6,149 bases of DNA from positions 1-6,149 of the forward strand of contig JAITKU010000252.1 of NCBI GenBank assembly GCA_031278255.1, read 5' to 3'. Origin of the DNA: Eubacteriales Family XIII. Incertae Sedis bacterium (GTDB lineage Bacteria; Bacillota; Clostridia; Peptostreptococcales; Anaerovoracaceae). Both the position numbers and the translations under genes were made by a program. Below, one piece after another: positions 1 through 6,116 of the stretch. The notes under the pieces are model-generated. The model was not told the origin of the DNA, ran no database searches, and saw only the letters and a program-made list of their open reading frames with translations. Position 1 is the first letter of the stretch; each line of letters begins with the position of its first letter.

Positions 1-111
1 AGGGCTTTGCCCGCCGCCCCTCAAAACATAGGCGTCAGTGGGGGATTGCACCCGCCACTGACAGCTTGGAAAGTTGAAACCCGCCGCCTGTAGAGGCGGG
101 GGACTGACGCC
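1..111. repeat. GC-rich nested inverted-repeat element, identity unknown, truncated by the window edge
   Basis: Three pairings can be read directly. GTCAGTGG (34-41) pairs with CCACTGAC (55-62), and an inner GGG/CCC step extends it. CCCGCCGCCT (80-89) pairs with AGGCGGGGG (94-102) around a GTAG loop with one bulged base. GGCGTCAGT (31-39) is the exact reverse complement of ACTGACGCC (103-111), enclosing everything between. The first and third pairings share their left arm, so they exclude each other. The word CCCGCC occurs three times (10-15, 51-56, 80-85). After about 111 the sequence becomes AT-rich, so this is a distinct block. Possible identities are the right end of an IS200/IS605-type element (these end in subterminal hairpins), a dispersed intergenic repeat, or a structured RNA or terminator of an upstream gene. 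No transposase coding is visible, so I do not choose between them. Confidence 0.6.
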
Positions 112-342
112 GTCGTTCATTTCGATATTCCTTCATTGCATAAAGCCGGTGAAAGGTCTGAAGCGAAAGCAAACGCGGCGCATTGTGTTCAGTATACCGC
201 ATAATTGTCGGATATGCAATAAACAGACGGTTTTTTCCGGATGTTTTCGTTTGCCCAAATTACCCGCGGATTTTTTCAAAAATTATGAATGACGCCGTCC
301 TCCCCCTCTCGACAAAAATTTTATTTAATTGCAAAAAACCTA
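112..342. other. AT-rich intergenic stretch with no gene seen
   Basis: This stretch between the left-edge hairpin block and the groESL promoter shows no convincing gene. The short open frames here lack a good ribosome binding site, and one of them runs through the promoter and CIRCE. No tRNA, riboswitch or clear terminator was found. The only notable item is a 10-base word, TGACGCCGTC, present at 105-114 and again at 290-299. Confidence 0.6.
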
Positions 343-370
343 TTGACAATTTCCGCAAATGTTTTAAAAT
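343..370 (+). promoter_or_regulatory. Sigma-A (sigma-70 type) promoter of groES-groEL
   Basis: A perfect -35 box TTGACA (343-348) is followed after 16 bases by TAAAAT (365-370), five of six matches to the -10 consensus. The expected transcription start falls about 377-378, inside the CIRCE operator, which is the usual arrangement for HrcA-controlled promoters in Firmicutes. Confidence 0.85.
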
Positions 371-375
371 ATGTA

Positions 376-402
376 TTAGCACTCACCCGCTATGAGTGCT
401 AA
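376..402 (+). promoter_or_regulatory. CIRCE operator, HrcA repressor binding site
   Basis: TTAGCACTC (376-384), nine spacer bases, then GAGTGCTAA (394-402): an exact match to the CIRCE consensus. HrcA binds this inverted repeat and blocks transcription of chaperone operons. GroEL itself keeps HrcA active in the known systems, so unfolded protein that occupies GroEL releases repression. The position over the predicted transcription start predicts direct steric repression of groES-groEL. The hrcA gene is not in this window. Confidence 0.97.
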
Positions 403-405
403 CAA

Positions 406-453
406 TTCCATTTTGATAAGTCGTTCCATTTTGGCTTCGTCCAAAAGAGATGG
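406..453 (+). other. groES leader: 10-base direct repeat and stem-loop
   Basis: TTCCATTTTG occurs twice in the untranslated leader (406-415 and 424-433, period 18). The second copy forms the left side of a hairpin: TTTTGG (429-434) pairs with CCAAAA (441-446) around a six-base loop. CCAT (426-429) can alternatively pair with ATGG (450-453) as an outer step past a short bulge. The structure ends about 15 bases before the ribosome binding site. It might stabilise the message or affect translation, but no function is shown. Confidence 0.45.
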
Positions 454-467
454 TTGTTTATGCACAG

Positions 468-474
468 AAGGGAG
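468..474 (+). promoter_or_regulatory. Ribosome binding site that fixes the groES start
   Basis: AAGGGAG lies 8 bases before the ATG at 483. An in-frame ATG at 450 would add 11 residues, but it has no such site in front and the extra residues are not part of the GroES family, so 483 is preferred. Confidence 0.85.
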
Positions 475-482
475 AAGGAAAA

Positions 483-761
483 ATGAGTTTTGCAATCAAG
501 CCATTGGGTGACAGGGTCGTGATCAAAAGACTTGAAGCGGAGGAAAAGACGAAGAGCGGTATCGTTCTTCCCACGCAGGCGAAAGAACAGCCGCAGATGG
601 CGGAAGTGGTTGCCGTCGGGCCCGGAACCGATGAGGTGAAGATGGAGGTCAAGGCCAAGGATACCGTTATTTTCTCAAAATACGCCGGCACGGAGATCAA
701 ATACGACGGTGATGAGTACACGATATTGTCACAAAAAGACATTCTTGCAATCGTTAAATAG
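483..761 (+). CDS. groES: Co-chaperonin GroES (Hsp10, Cpn10)
   Basis: This 92-residue protein is the lid of the cytoplasmic chaperonin. Seven copies form a dome that closes the GroEL ring and encloses the folding substrate when ATP is bound. The family pattern is clear: the N-terminal strand IKPLGDRVVIK (residues 5-15), then a mobile loop (about 17-36) carrying the hydrophobic Ile-Val-Leu at 27-29, which docks on GroEL, then the core with VGPG (45-48) and the VIFSKYAGTEIK segment (62-73), and a C-terminal ILSQKDILAIV strand. The roof loop after VGPG looks a few residues shorter than in many GroES proteins, which explains the slightly small size. It is the first gene of a two-gene operon under a CIRCE-controlled promoter, with groEL starting 21 bases after its stop, so both are expected to rise on heat or folding stress. 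Confidence 0.97.
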   Translation: MSFAIKPLGDRVVIKRLEAEEKTKSGIVLPTQAKEQPQMAEVVAVGPGTDEVKMEVKAKDTVIFSKYAGTEIKYDGDEYTILSQKDILAIVK

Positions 762-782
762 GTTTAAGGAGGGAAACTGGAA

Positions 783-2414
783 ATGGCGAAGGAAATCAAT
801 TTCGGCGAAGAGGCCAGGAAGAGACTGCAGGCGGGCGTGGACCAGCTCGCAAACACGGTCAAGATCACGATAGGCCCCAAGGGTCGGAACGTATTGCTCG
901 AAAAGAAATTCGGATCGCCGATGATCACGAACGACGGCGTGACCATCGCCAAGGAGATCGAGGTGGAGGATCCGGTCGAAAATATGGGCGCGCAGCTTGT
1001 CAAGGAGGTCGCGACCAAGACGAACGATGTGGCGGGCGACGGCACCACAACGGCCACGCTGCTCGCGCAGATCATCGTCAAGGAGGGCTTCAAGAACGTC
1101 GCGGCCGGCGCGAACCCCATCATCCTGAAAAAGGGTATTCAGGGCGCCGTCGATGTCGCGGTTTCGGAGATCAAGGCGCTGTCTCATGATATCGAGACCA
1201 AGGAGAGTATCGCGCAGGTCGCATCCGTTTCCGCAAGCGACAGCAGCGTAGGGGATTTGATTTCCGAGGCCATGGAGAAAGTCGGGACGGACGGCGTCAT
1301 CACCGTCGAAGAATCCAAATCCATCGAGACGGTCTTGGAAGTCGTGGAGGGAATGCAGTTTGACAGGGGCTATCTGTCCTCCTACATGGTGACGGATACC
1401 GACAAGATGGAAGCCGTACTCGACAACCCCTACATCCTGCTGACGGACAAGAAGATCTCCAACATTCAGGAGATTCTGCCCATACTCGAACAGATCGTGC
1501 AGAAAGGCAAGAAGCTGCTCATCATCGCCGAGGAGGTAGAGGGCGAGGCGCTCGCCACGCTCGTACTCAACAAACTCAGGGGCACTTTCGAGTGCGTCGC
1601 CGTGAAAGCGCCGGGCTTCGGCGACAGGCGGAAAGCCATCATGGAGGACATCGCGGTCCTCACCGGCGGCCGCGTGATCTCCGAGGAAGTCGGCTACGAT
1701 CTCAAGGAAGCCACGCTTGACCTGCTCGGAACGGCGAACACCGTCAAGATCAGCAAGGAAAACACCGTTATCGTCGAGGGCGCGGGCAAGAAAGCCGATA
1801 TCGACGCGCGGATCAACCAGATCAAGGTGCAGATAGATGAGACCACCTCCGATTTCGACAAGGAGAAATTGCAGGAGCGTCTCGCCAAACTCTCCGGCGG
1901 CGTCGCCGTCATAAAGGTCGGCGCTGCGACCGAAACGGAACTCAAGGAAAAGAAGCTCCGCATCGAGGACGCGCTGAACGCGACGAGGGCCGCGGTGGAG
2001 GAGGGTATCGTTTCCGGCGGCGGCGTGGCCTTTGTCAACGCCATCCCCGCGGTCGCGAAGTATGCCAAGACCCTTTCCGGCGACGAGAGAACCGGCGCCG
2101 GCATCATCGTCCGGGCCTTGGAGGAACCCGTTCGCCAGATCGCCGAGAACGCGGGCTTTGAGGGTTCCGTGGTGGTCGCGCGCATCAAGAACAGCAAGAT
2201 GGGCGTGGGCTTCAACGCCTTAACCGAGCAATACGCCGATATGATCGCGTCCGGTATCGTCGATCCCGCAAAGGTAACGCGTTCGGCTTTGCAGAACGCC
2301 GCCTCCGCGTCGGCCATGCTCCTGACCACGGAAGCCGGCGTCACCGAGGTAAAGAAAGACGAACCGCCCATGCCGATGGGCGGCGGTATGGGCGGCATGG
2401 GCGGCATGATGTAA
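783..2414 (+). CDS. groEL: Chaperonin GroEL (Hsp60, Cpn60), 60 kDa subunit
   Basis: This 543-residue protein forms the tetradecameric ATP-driven folding chamber in the cytoplasm with GroES. It is full length for the family. The equatorial ATP site is seen in TIGPKGRNV (29-37), the DGVT segment (51-54) and GDGTTT (85-90). The hydrolytic aspartate, equivalent to E. coli Asp398, is Asp396 in EDALNATR. The Cpn60 signature A-A-V-E-E-G-I-V-S-G-G-G occupies 403-414. The apical domain (about 190-375) keeps RGYLSSY (195-201) and the KAPGFGDRR stretch (275-283). The tail is the usual Gly-Gly-Met repeat (533-543), which projects into the cavity. The start at 783 follows AAGGAGG (766-772) by 10 bases. 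It is co-transcribed with groES and followed by a strong terminator. No key residue is missing, and this looks like the housekeeping copy. Confidence 0.98.
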   Translation: MAKEINFGEEARKRLQAGVDQLANTVKITIGPKGRNVLLEKKFGSPMITNDGVTIAKEIEVEDPVENMGAQLVKEVATKTNDVAGDGTTTATLLAQIIVKEGFKNVAAGANPIILKKGIQGAVDVAVSEIKALSHDIETKESIAQVASVSASDSSVGDLISEAMEKVGTDGVITVEESKSIETVLEVVEGMQFDRGYLSSYMVTDTDKMEAVLDNPYILLTDKKISNIQEILPILEQIVQKGKKLLIIAEEVEGEALATLVLNKLRGTFECVAVKAPGFGDRRKAIMEDIAVLTGGRVISEEVGYDLKEATLDLLGTANTVKISKENTVIVEGAGKKADIDARINQIKVQIDETTSDFDKEKLQERLAKLSGGVAVIKVGAATETELKEKKLRIEDALNATRAAVEEGIVSGGGVAFVNAIPAVAKYAKTLSGDERTGAGIIVRALEEPVRQIAENAGFEGSVVVARIKNSKMGVGFNALTEQYADMIASGIVDPAKVTRSALQNAASASAMLLTTEAGVTEVKKDEPPMPMGGGMGGMGGMM

Positions 2415-2485
2415 GCCCCCGGACGCACGCGCGACGCGATCCTATCCCTCAACCCTTGGGATCGGCGCCGTTTTCCATACAACAT

Positions 2486-2539
2486 AACGTTTCCCGAGGT
2501 CCCGCGCGCCGCGCGCGGGGCCTTGGGAAATGTTTTTTT
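2486..2539 (+). terminator. Rho-independent terminator of groES-groEL
   Basis: TTTCCCGAGG (2490-2499) pairs with CCTTGGGAAA (2521-2530), and the inner TCCCGCGCG (2500-2508) pairs with CGCGCGGGG (2512-2520) around a 3-base loop, using a few G-T wobbles. The stem can extend outward by four more pairs (2486-2489 with 2531-2534). Seven T residues follow at 2533-2539. The length and GC content of the stem predict efficient termination in the + direction only, because no T-run lies on the other side. It separates the chaperonin unit from guaBA. Confidence 0.9.
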
Positions 2540-2561
2540 GCGGAATATTTCCCGGTGCGCC

Positions 2562-2590
2562 TTGCGCGCGCGGCTCCGCTGTTGTAAAAT
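2562..2590 (+). promoter_or_regulatory. Candidate promoter of guaB-guaA
   Basis: TTGCGC (2562-2567), 17 bases, then TAAAAT (2585-2590). The -10 is five of six and the spacing is ideal, but the -35 matches only TTG. It lies just after the groEL terminator, where a new promoter is needed, and would give a leader of about 68 bases before guaB. No purine riboswitch or PurR-like palindrome was recognised in this interval. Confidence 0.55.
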
Positions 2591-2647
2591 AAGACGATGG
2601 AAAAACGGAGTGTTACGGGGCCTCGCAAAACATTTGCGGCGCGCCCC

Positions 2648-2655
2648 AAGGGAGG
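2648..2655 (+). promoter_or_regulatory. Ribosome binding site that fixes the guaB start
   Basis: AAGGGAGG lies 10 bases before the ATG at 2666. The frame is open back to an ATG at 2597, but that ATG is almost at the predicted transcription start and has no such site. GGGGC (2617-2621) can pair with GCCCC (2643-2647), with an inner CGC/GCG step, so a hairpin abuts this site and might influence translation. Confidence 0.85.
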
Positions 2656-2665
2656 CGAAAATCTT

Positions 2666-4171
2666 ATGGCGTATTATTTCGACGAACCGTCGCGAACATT
2701 CAGCGAATATCTGCTGATGCCGGGCTATTCCTCCAAGGATTGCAGGCCGGAGAACGTGAATATCACGACGCCGATCGCAAAATATCGCAGGGGGGAGAGT
2801 CCGAAGATCGTCATGAACATCCCGCTGGTCTCCGCGATTATGCAGGCGGTTTCCGATGACAAGATGGCCATCGCGCTTGCAAAGGAGGGCGGCATTTCTT
2901 TTATCTACGCCTCGCAATCGATAGAGAGCCAAGCGGCAATGATTCACCGCGTGAAGTCGCACAAGGCGGGCTTCGTGAAGAGCGATTCCAACATCCGGCC
3001 GGATCAAACGCTGGCGGAGATCGTCGCGCTGAAAGAAAAGAGCGGCCATTCCACGATCGCGGTGACGGAGGACGGCACGGCGGACGGCAGGATCGTGGGC
3101 CTCGTGACGAGCAGGAGTTACCGCGTCAGCAGGATGGCGCCGGACACGAAAGTTTCCGCTTTCATGACGCCCTTTTCGGAATTGATCTACGCGGAGGACG
3201 GCATCAGCCTTTCGGAAGCGAACGATATGCTGTGGGATCACAAGCTGAATGCCCTGCCCGTCATCGACAAGAACAGGCGTCTGACCCACTTCGTGTTCCG
3301 CAAGGATTACGATTCGCACAAGGAAAACCCGAATGAATTCCTCGACAAGGACAAGCGCTACATGGTCGGCGCGGGCGTGAATACGCGGGATTACGAGGAG
3401 CGCATACCCGCCCTCGCGGACGCGGGCGCGGATGTACTGTGTATCGATTCGTCCGAGGGCTACAGCGAATGGCAACGCGACACCATCGCTTTTGTGCGCA
3501 GAAAATACGGCGACGACATGAAGATCGGCGCGGGCAATGTGGTGGAACGCGACGGTTTTCGCTTCCTCGCGGACGCGGGCGCCGACTTTGTAAAGATCGG
3601 GATAGGCGGCGGTTCCATCTGCATTACGCGTGAACAAAAGGGCATAGGCCGCGGCCAGGCATCGGCCGTTATCGACGTGGCCGCCGCGCGCGACGAATAT
3701 TTTGAGGAAACGGGCATCTATATCCCCATCTGCTCCGACGGCGGCATCGTGTACGATTACCACATGACGCTGGCCCTCGCGATGGGCGCGGACTTTCTGA
3801 TGCTCGGCAGATATTTCTCGCGATTCGACGAAAGCCCCACGAATAAGCTGAATATCAACGGCAGCTATGTGAAAGAATACTGGGGCGAGGGTTCAAACCG
3901 CGCGCGGAACTGGCAGCGCTACGATCTCGGCGGCGAGGGCGGACTCTCTTTCGAGGAGGGCGTCGATTCCTACGTCCCCTACGCCGGCAGCCTCAAGGAC
4001 AATGTGGGGCTTTCCCTGGGCAAAATGAAATCTACGATGTGCAATTGCGGGGTTTTGGACATTCCGAGCCTACAGAAGAACACGAAGCTGACGATCGTTT
4101 CCGCGACGAGCATTGTGGAGGGCGGCGCGCACGACGTAATCCTGAAAGAGCAGACCTCGAATCTCAGATAA
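2666..4171 (+). CDS. guaB: IMP dehydrogenase, Tritrichomonas-like type, with CBS pair
   Basis: This cytoplasmic 501-residue enzyme oxidises IMP to XMP with NAD+, the committed step of GMP synthesis. The layout is a TIM barrel interrupted by a pair of CBS domains (about 102-215), followed by the catalytic loop and flap. GIGGGSICITREQKGIGRGQ (312-331) holds the catalytic Cys319 and the monovalent-cation turn. Asp261 is the expected NAD contact, Asp358 in CSDGG the IMP ribose contact, and GRYF (381-384) helps bind phosphate. NWQRYDLGG (415-423) carries the Arg418-Tyr419 pair that activates water. VEGGAH (484-489) completes the cation site. The spacing and sequence follow the T. foetus enzyme (503 residues as I recall), not the standard bacterial GuaB with a GIGPGSICTTR loop. 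The N-terminus resembles that protein's start, which supports 2666. guaA follows after 30 bases, so the pathway runs in one operon. Confidence 0.95.
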   Translation: MAYYFDEPSRTFSEYLLMPGYSSKDCRPENVNITTPIAKYRRGESPKIVMNIPLVSAIMQAVSDDKMAIALAKEGGISFIYASQSIESQAAMIHRVKSHKAGFVKSDSNIRPDQTLAEIVALKEKSGHSTIAVTEDGTADGRIVGLVTSRSYRVSRMAPDTKVSAFMTPFSELIYAEDGISLSEANDMLWDHKLNALPVIDKNRRLTHFVFRKDYDSHKENPNEFLDKDKRYMVGAGVNTRDYEERIPALADAGADVLCIDSSEGYSEWQRDTIAFVRRKYGDDMKIGAGNVVERDGFRFLADAGADFVKIGIGGGSICITREQKGIGRGQASAVIDVAAARDEYFEETGIYIPICSDGGIVYDYHMTLALAMGADFLMLGRYFSRFDESPTNKLNINGSYVKEYWGEGSNRARNWQRYDLGGEGGLSFEEGVDSYVPYAGSLKDNVGLSLGKMKSTMCNCGVLDIPSLQKNTKLTIVSATSIVEGGAHDVILKEQTSNLR

Positions 4172-4201
4172 AGCCGCGCGGTCGCGCGCAAGGAGTGTCT
4201 T

Positions 4202-5818
4202 ATGACGGATAAAAGCATATGGGTGGTCGATTTCGGCGGGCAGTACAATCAGTTGATCGCGCGTCGCGTCAGGGAAGCGCATGTGTACTGCGAGGTCGTG
4301 CCTTGGTTCAAGTGCGTGAAACGCCTCGCGGACGAGAGGCCGGCCGGGATAATCTTTACGGGCGGTCCCGCCAGCGTGTACGCGGAGGGCGCGCCTAAGT
4401 TGCCGCGCGCGTTCTTTGAAAGCGGCGTTCCCATCCTCGGTATCTGCTACGGAATGCAGATGATGGCCCATGTGCTGAGCGGAAATGTGTACAGCCCGGA
4501 TTATAAGGAATACGGCCGCGTGGCGCTGCGCCGGTCGGGTGCGGGCGCGGATCCCGGCGATCCGCTCTTTGCGGGCATCCCGGAAGAGACCGTCTGCTGG
4601 ATGAGCCATACGGACTACGTCGAACGCGTGCCCGAGGGCTTTCGCGTGTGCGCCCAAACGGACAACTGCCCCGCCGCCGCCATGGAAAATGCCGAGCGAA
4701 AGCTGTACGGCGTGCAGTTCCATCCCGAGGTACATCACACGCCTTTCGGACAAAAACTGCTCTCGAATTTCCTCTACGGCATTTGCGGCTGCAAGGGCGA
4801 CTGGACGCCGGCGAATTTCGCGAAAGCAAAGACGGAGGAGATACGGCGGCGCGTCGGCGGCGGGCGGGTACTCTGCGCCCTCTCCGGCGGCGTGGATTCC
4901 TCCGTGGCCGCCGTGCTGACGCACAAAGCCGTCGGCGACAGGCTGACCTGCATATTCGTGGACCACGGTCTCCTGCGCAAGGACGAGGGCGAGCAGGTTA
5001 TGGAGGTGTACGGCAGACGGTTTCGCATGAACATAAAACGCGTTGACGCGGCGGAACGCTTTCTCGGCAAACTGGCCGGCGTAGGCGATCCCGAGGAGAA
5101 GCGCAAGATCATAGGCGGGGAATTCATCCGCGTGTTCGAGGAGGAGGCGCGAAAGCTTCTTTCAAAGGAGGGCGGCGCGGATTATCTGCTGCAGGGAACG
5201 ATCTACCCCGACGTGGTGGAGAGCGGCAACGGCGAATCCGCCGTGATCAAGAGCCATCACAACGTCGGCGGACTCCCCGCGGATATGAAGCTCGAACTGC
5301 TTGAGCCTCTGCGCCTGTTGTTCAAGGACGAGGTGCGCAAGGTCGGCGAGGAACTCGGCATCGCGCCCGAACTCGTCTGGCGCCAGCCCTTTCCGGGTCC
5401 CGGCCTCGCGATCCGCTGTCTCGGCGAGGTGACGCCCGAAAAACTCCGCATCCTCCGTGAATCCGACGCCGTCCTGCGCGCGGAGATCGACGCGTACAAC
5501 GAGGACCTGTTCGCAAGGACGGGGAAGCGCAACTACGGGGCCGAGGACGACGACGGCGGCGAACGCGCCGTATGGCAGTATTTCACCGTCCTGCCGAACA
5601 TCCGCAGCGTCGGCGTGATGGGCGACCTCCGCACCTACGACCACACCGTGGGCATCCGCGCCGTCACCTCCGTGGACGGCATGACCTCCGACTGGGCGCG
5701 GCTCCCCTACAGTCTGCTCGAAACCGTCTCAAACCGCATCGTCAACGAGGTGGACGGCGTAAACCGAATCGTGTACGACATCACGAGCAAACCGCCCGGG
5801 ACGATTGAGTGGGAGTAA
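4202..5818 (+). CDS. guaA: GMP synthase (glutamine-hydrolysing)
   Basis: This 538-residue cytoplasmic enzyme makes GMP from XMP, ATP and glutamine. The N-terminal class I glutamine amidotransferase domain (about 5-195) has the nucleophile Cys82 in GICYGMQ and the His174/Glu176 pair in FHPE. The ATP pyrophosphatase domain follows, with the P-loop SGGVDSS at 228-234 and the VDHGLLRKDE segment (253-262). The C-terminal dimerisation and XMP-binding domain holds RQPFPGPGLAIR (394-405), the SVGVMGD stretch (469-475) and the canonical end KPPGTIEWE (530-538). Compared with E. coli GuaA (525 residues), about 16 extra residues lie around 438-455, partly acidic. The start at 4202 has AAGGAG (4190-4195) 6 bases ahead, and a GCGC/GCGC mini-hairpin (4176-4187) sits in the 30-base gap after guaB. 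It uses the product of its upstream neighbour. No terminator is evident after its stop. Confidence 0.97.
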   Translation: MTDKSIWVVDFGGQYNQLIARRVREAHVYCEVVPWFKCVKRLADERPAGIIFTGGPASVYAEGAPKLPRAFFESGVPILGICYGMQMMAHVLSGNVYSPDYKEYGRVALRRSGAGADPGDPLFAGIPEETVCWMSHTDYVERVPEGFRVCAQTDNCPAAAMENAERKLYGVQFHPEVHHTPFGQKLLSNFLYGICGCKGDWTPANFAKAKTEEIRRRVGGGRVLCALSGGVDSSVAAVLTHKAVGDRLTCIFVDHGLLRKDEGEQVMEVYGRRFRMNIKRVDAAERFLGKLAGVGDPEEKRKIIGGEFIRVFEEEARKLLSKEGGADYLLQGTIYPDVVESGNGESAVIKSHHNVGGLPADMKLELLEPLRLLFKDEVRKVGEELGIAPELVWRQPFPGPGLAIRCLGEVTPEKLRILRESDAVLRAEIDAYNEDLFARTGKRNYGAEDDDGGERAVWQYFTVLPNIRSVGVMGDLRTYDHTVGIRAVTSVDGMTSDWARLPYSLLETVSNRIVNEVDGVNRIVYDITSKPPGTIEWE

Positions 5819-5920
5819 GGGGAGTAGTAGATAAGGGCTTTGAAAGTCGCTCCACACAAGGGTTTACGGTATGCGAGGCTGTTTAGTGGTGATAAAATGG
5901 TGATTAAAGATAATGTTAGA

Positions 5921-5933
5921 AAGGGGTGAGGTG
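5921..5933 (+). promoter_or_regulatory. Ribosome binding site candidate for the small membrane ORF
   Basis: A purine-rich AAGGGGTGAGGTG run precedes the ATG at 5937: AAGGGG (5921-5926) is 10 bases away, while GAGGTG (5928-5933) is only 3 bases away. The in-frame ATG at 5913 lies upstream of this run and lacks such a site, so 5937 is the better start. Confidence 0.5.
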
Positions 5934-5936
5934 AAA

Positions 5937-6116
5937 ATGGAAGACAATATATTAAGCATTGTTACAATTGTTATAAGTGTTATAACCTCATCCTTTTTTA
6001 CGTTGATTTTATCGGTGTTCATTTTGGATCCCATTAAGGAAACGCTGATTATTCGCCCCGGCCGAGCAGTCAAAAAAACAGAAGGGCAAAAATTACATTT
6101 CTGTTACAAACGTTGA
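5937..6116 (+). CDS. Hypothetical small single-pass membrane peptide
   Basis: I do not recognise this 59-residue product. Residues 5-30 form one long, uninterrupted run of Ile, Val, Leu, Phe, Ser and Thr, enough for a single membrane helix. The rest (31-59) is polar and basic, with Lys and Arg at 34, 40, 43, 46, 47, 52, 58 and 59, so the positive-inside rule predicts the C-terminus in the cytoplasm. No cleavage site or lipobox is seen. It lies 118 bases after guaA in a sharply more AT-rich stretch and inside a 10-base inverted repeat, which hints at a different origin from its neighbours. A small toxin-like or holin-like peptide, or a remnant of a larger gene, are possible, but nothing in the sequence decides. 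A good ribosome binding site and codon composition fitting the local DNA favour a real gene only moderately. Confidence 0.4.
   Translation: MEDNILSIVTIVISVITSSFFTLILSVFILDPIKETLIIRPGRAVKKTEGQKLHFCYKR

Noticed and set aside
1..93. Frame open from the window edge to a TAG at 91-93, possibly the C-terminus of an upstream gene such as tnpB
   Set aside because: Only about 30 codons are visible, with no zinc-finger cysteines or other family residue, and the stop falls in a hairpin loop. Sequence to the left is needed to judge it.
74..395. Two overlapping plus-strand open frames (74-292 and 183-395) upstream of groES
   Set aside because: Neither has a good ribosome binding site or a recognisable protein pattern; the first starts inside the hairpin block and the second runs through the promoter and into CIRCE.
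450..482. Upstream in-frame ATG for groES
   Set aside because: It adds residues foreign to the GroES family and lacks a ribosome binding site, whereas 483 has AAGGGAG at good spacing.
2437..2474. Possible first terminator after groEL (CGATCC 2437-2442 with GGATCG 2459-2464, then TTTT at 2471)
   Set aside because: The stem is only six pairs with a 16-base loop, the T-run is short and not adjacent, and a far stronger terminator follows at 2486-2539.
2597..2665. Upstream in-frame ATG for guaB adding 23 residues
   Set aside because: It lies next to the predicted transcription start, has no ribosome binding site, and the family N-terminus matches the ATG at 2666.
2540..2665. Guanine/purine riboswitch in front of guaB
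   Set aside because: The interval is too short and lacks the conserved three-way-junction words of purine riboswitches.
1694..3763. Very long open frame on the minus strand (689 codons)
   Set aside because: It is antisense to groEL and guaB, crosses the groEL terminator hairpin, and its translation is Arg/Ala/His-rich with no recognisable motif. Long antisense frames are expected opposite GC-rich genes.
4070..4966. Minus-strand open frame of 298 codons over the guaB-guaA junction
   Set aside because: It lies fully antisense to well-supported guaB and guaA coding sequence and shows no family motif or plausible ribosome binding site.
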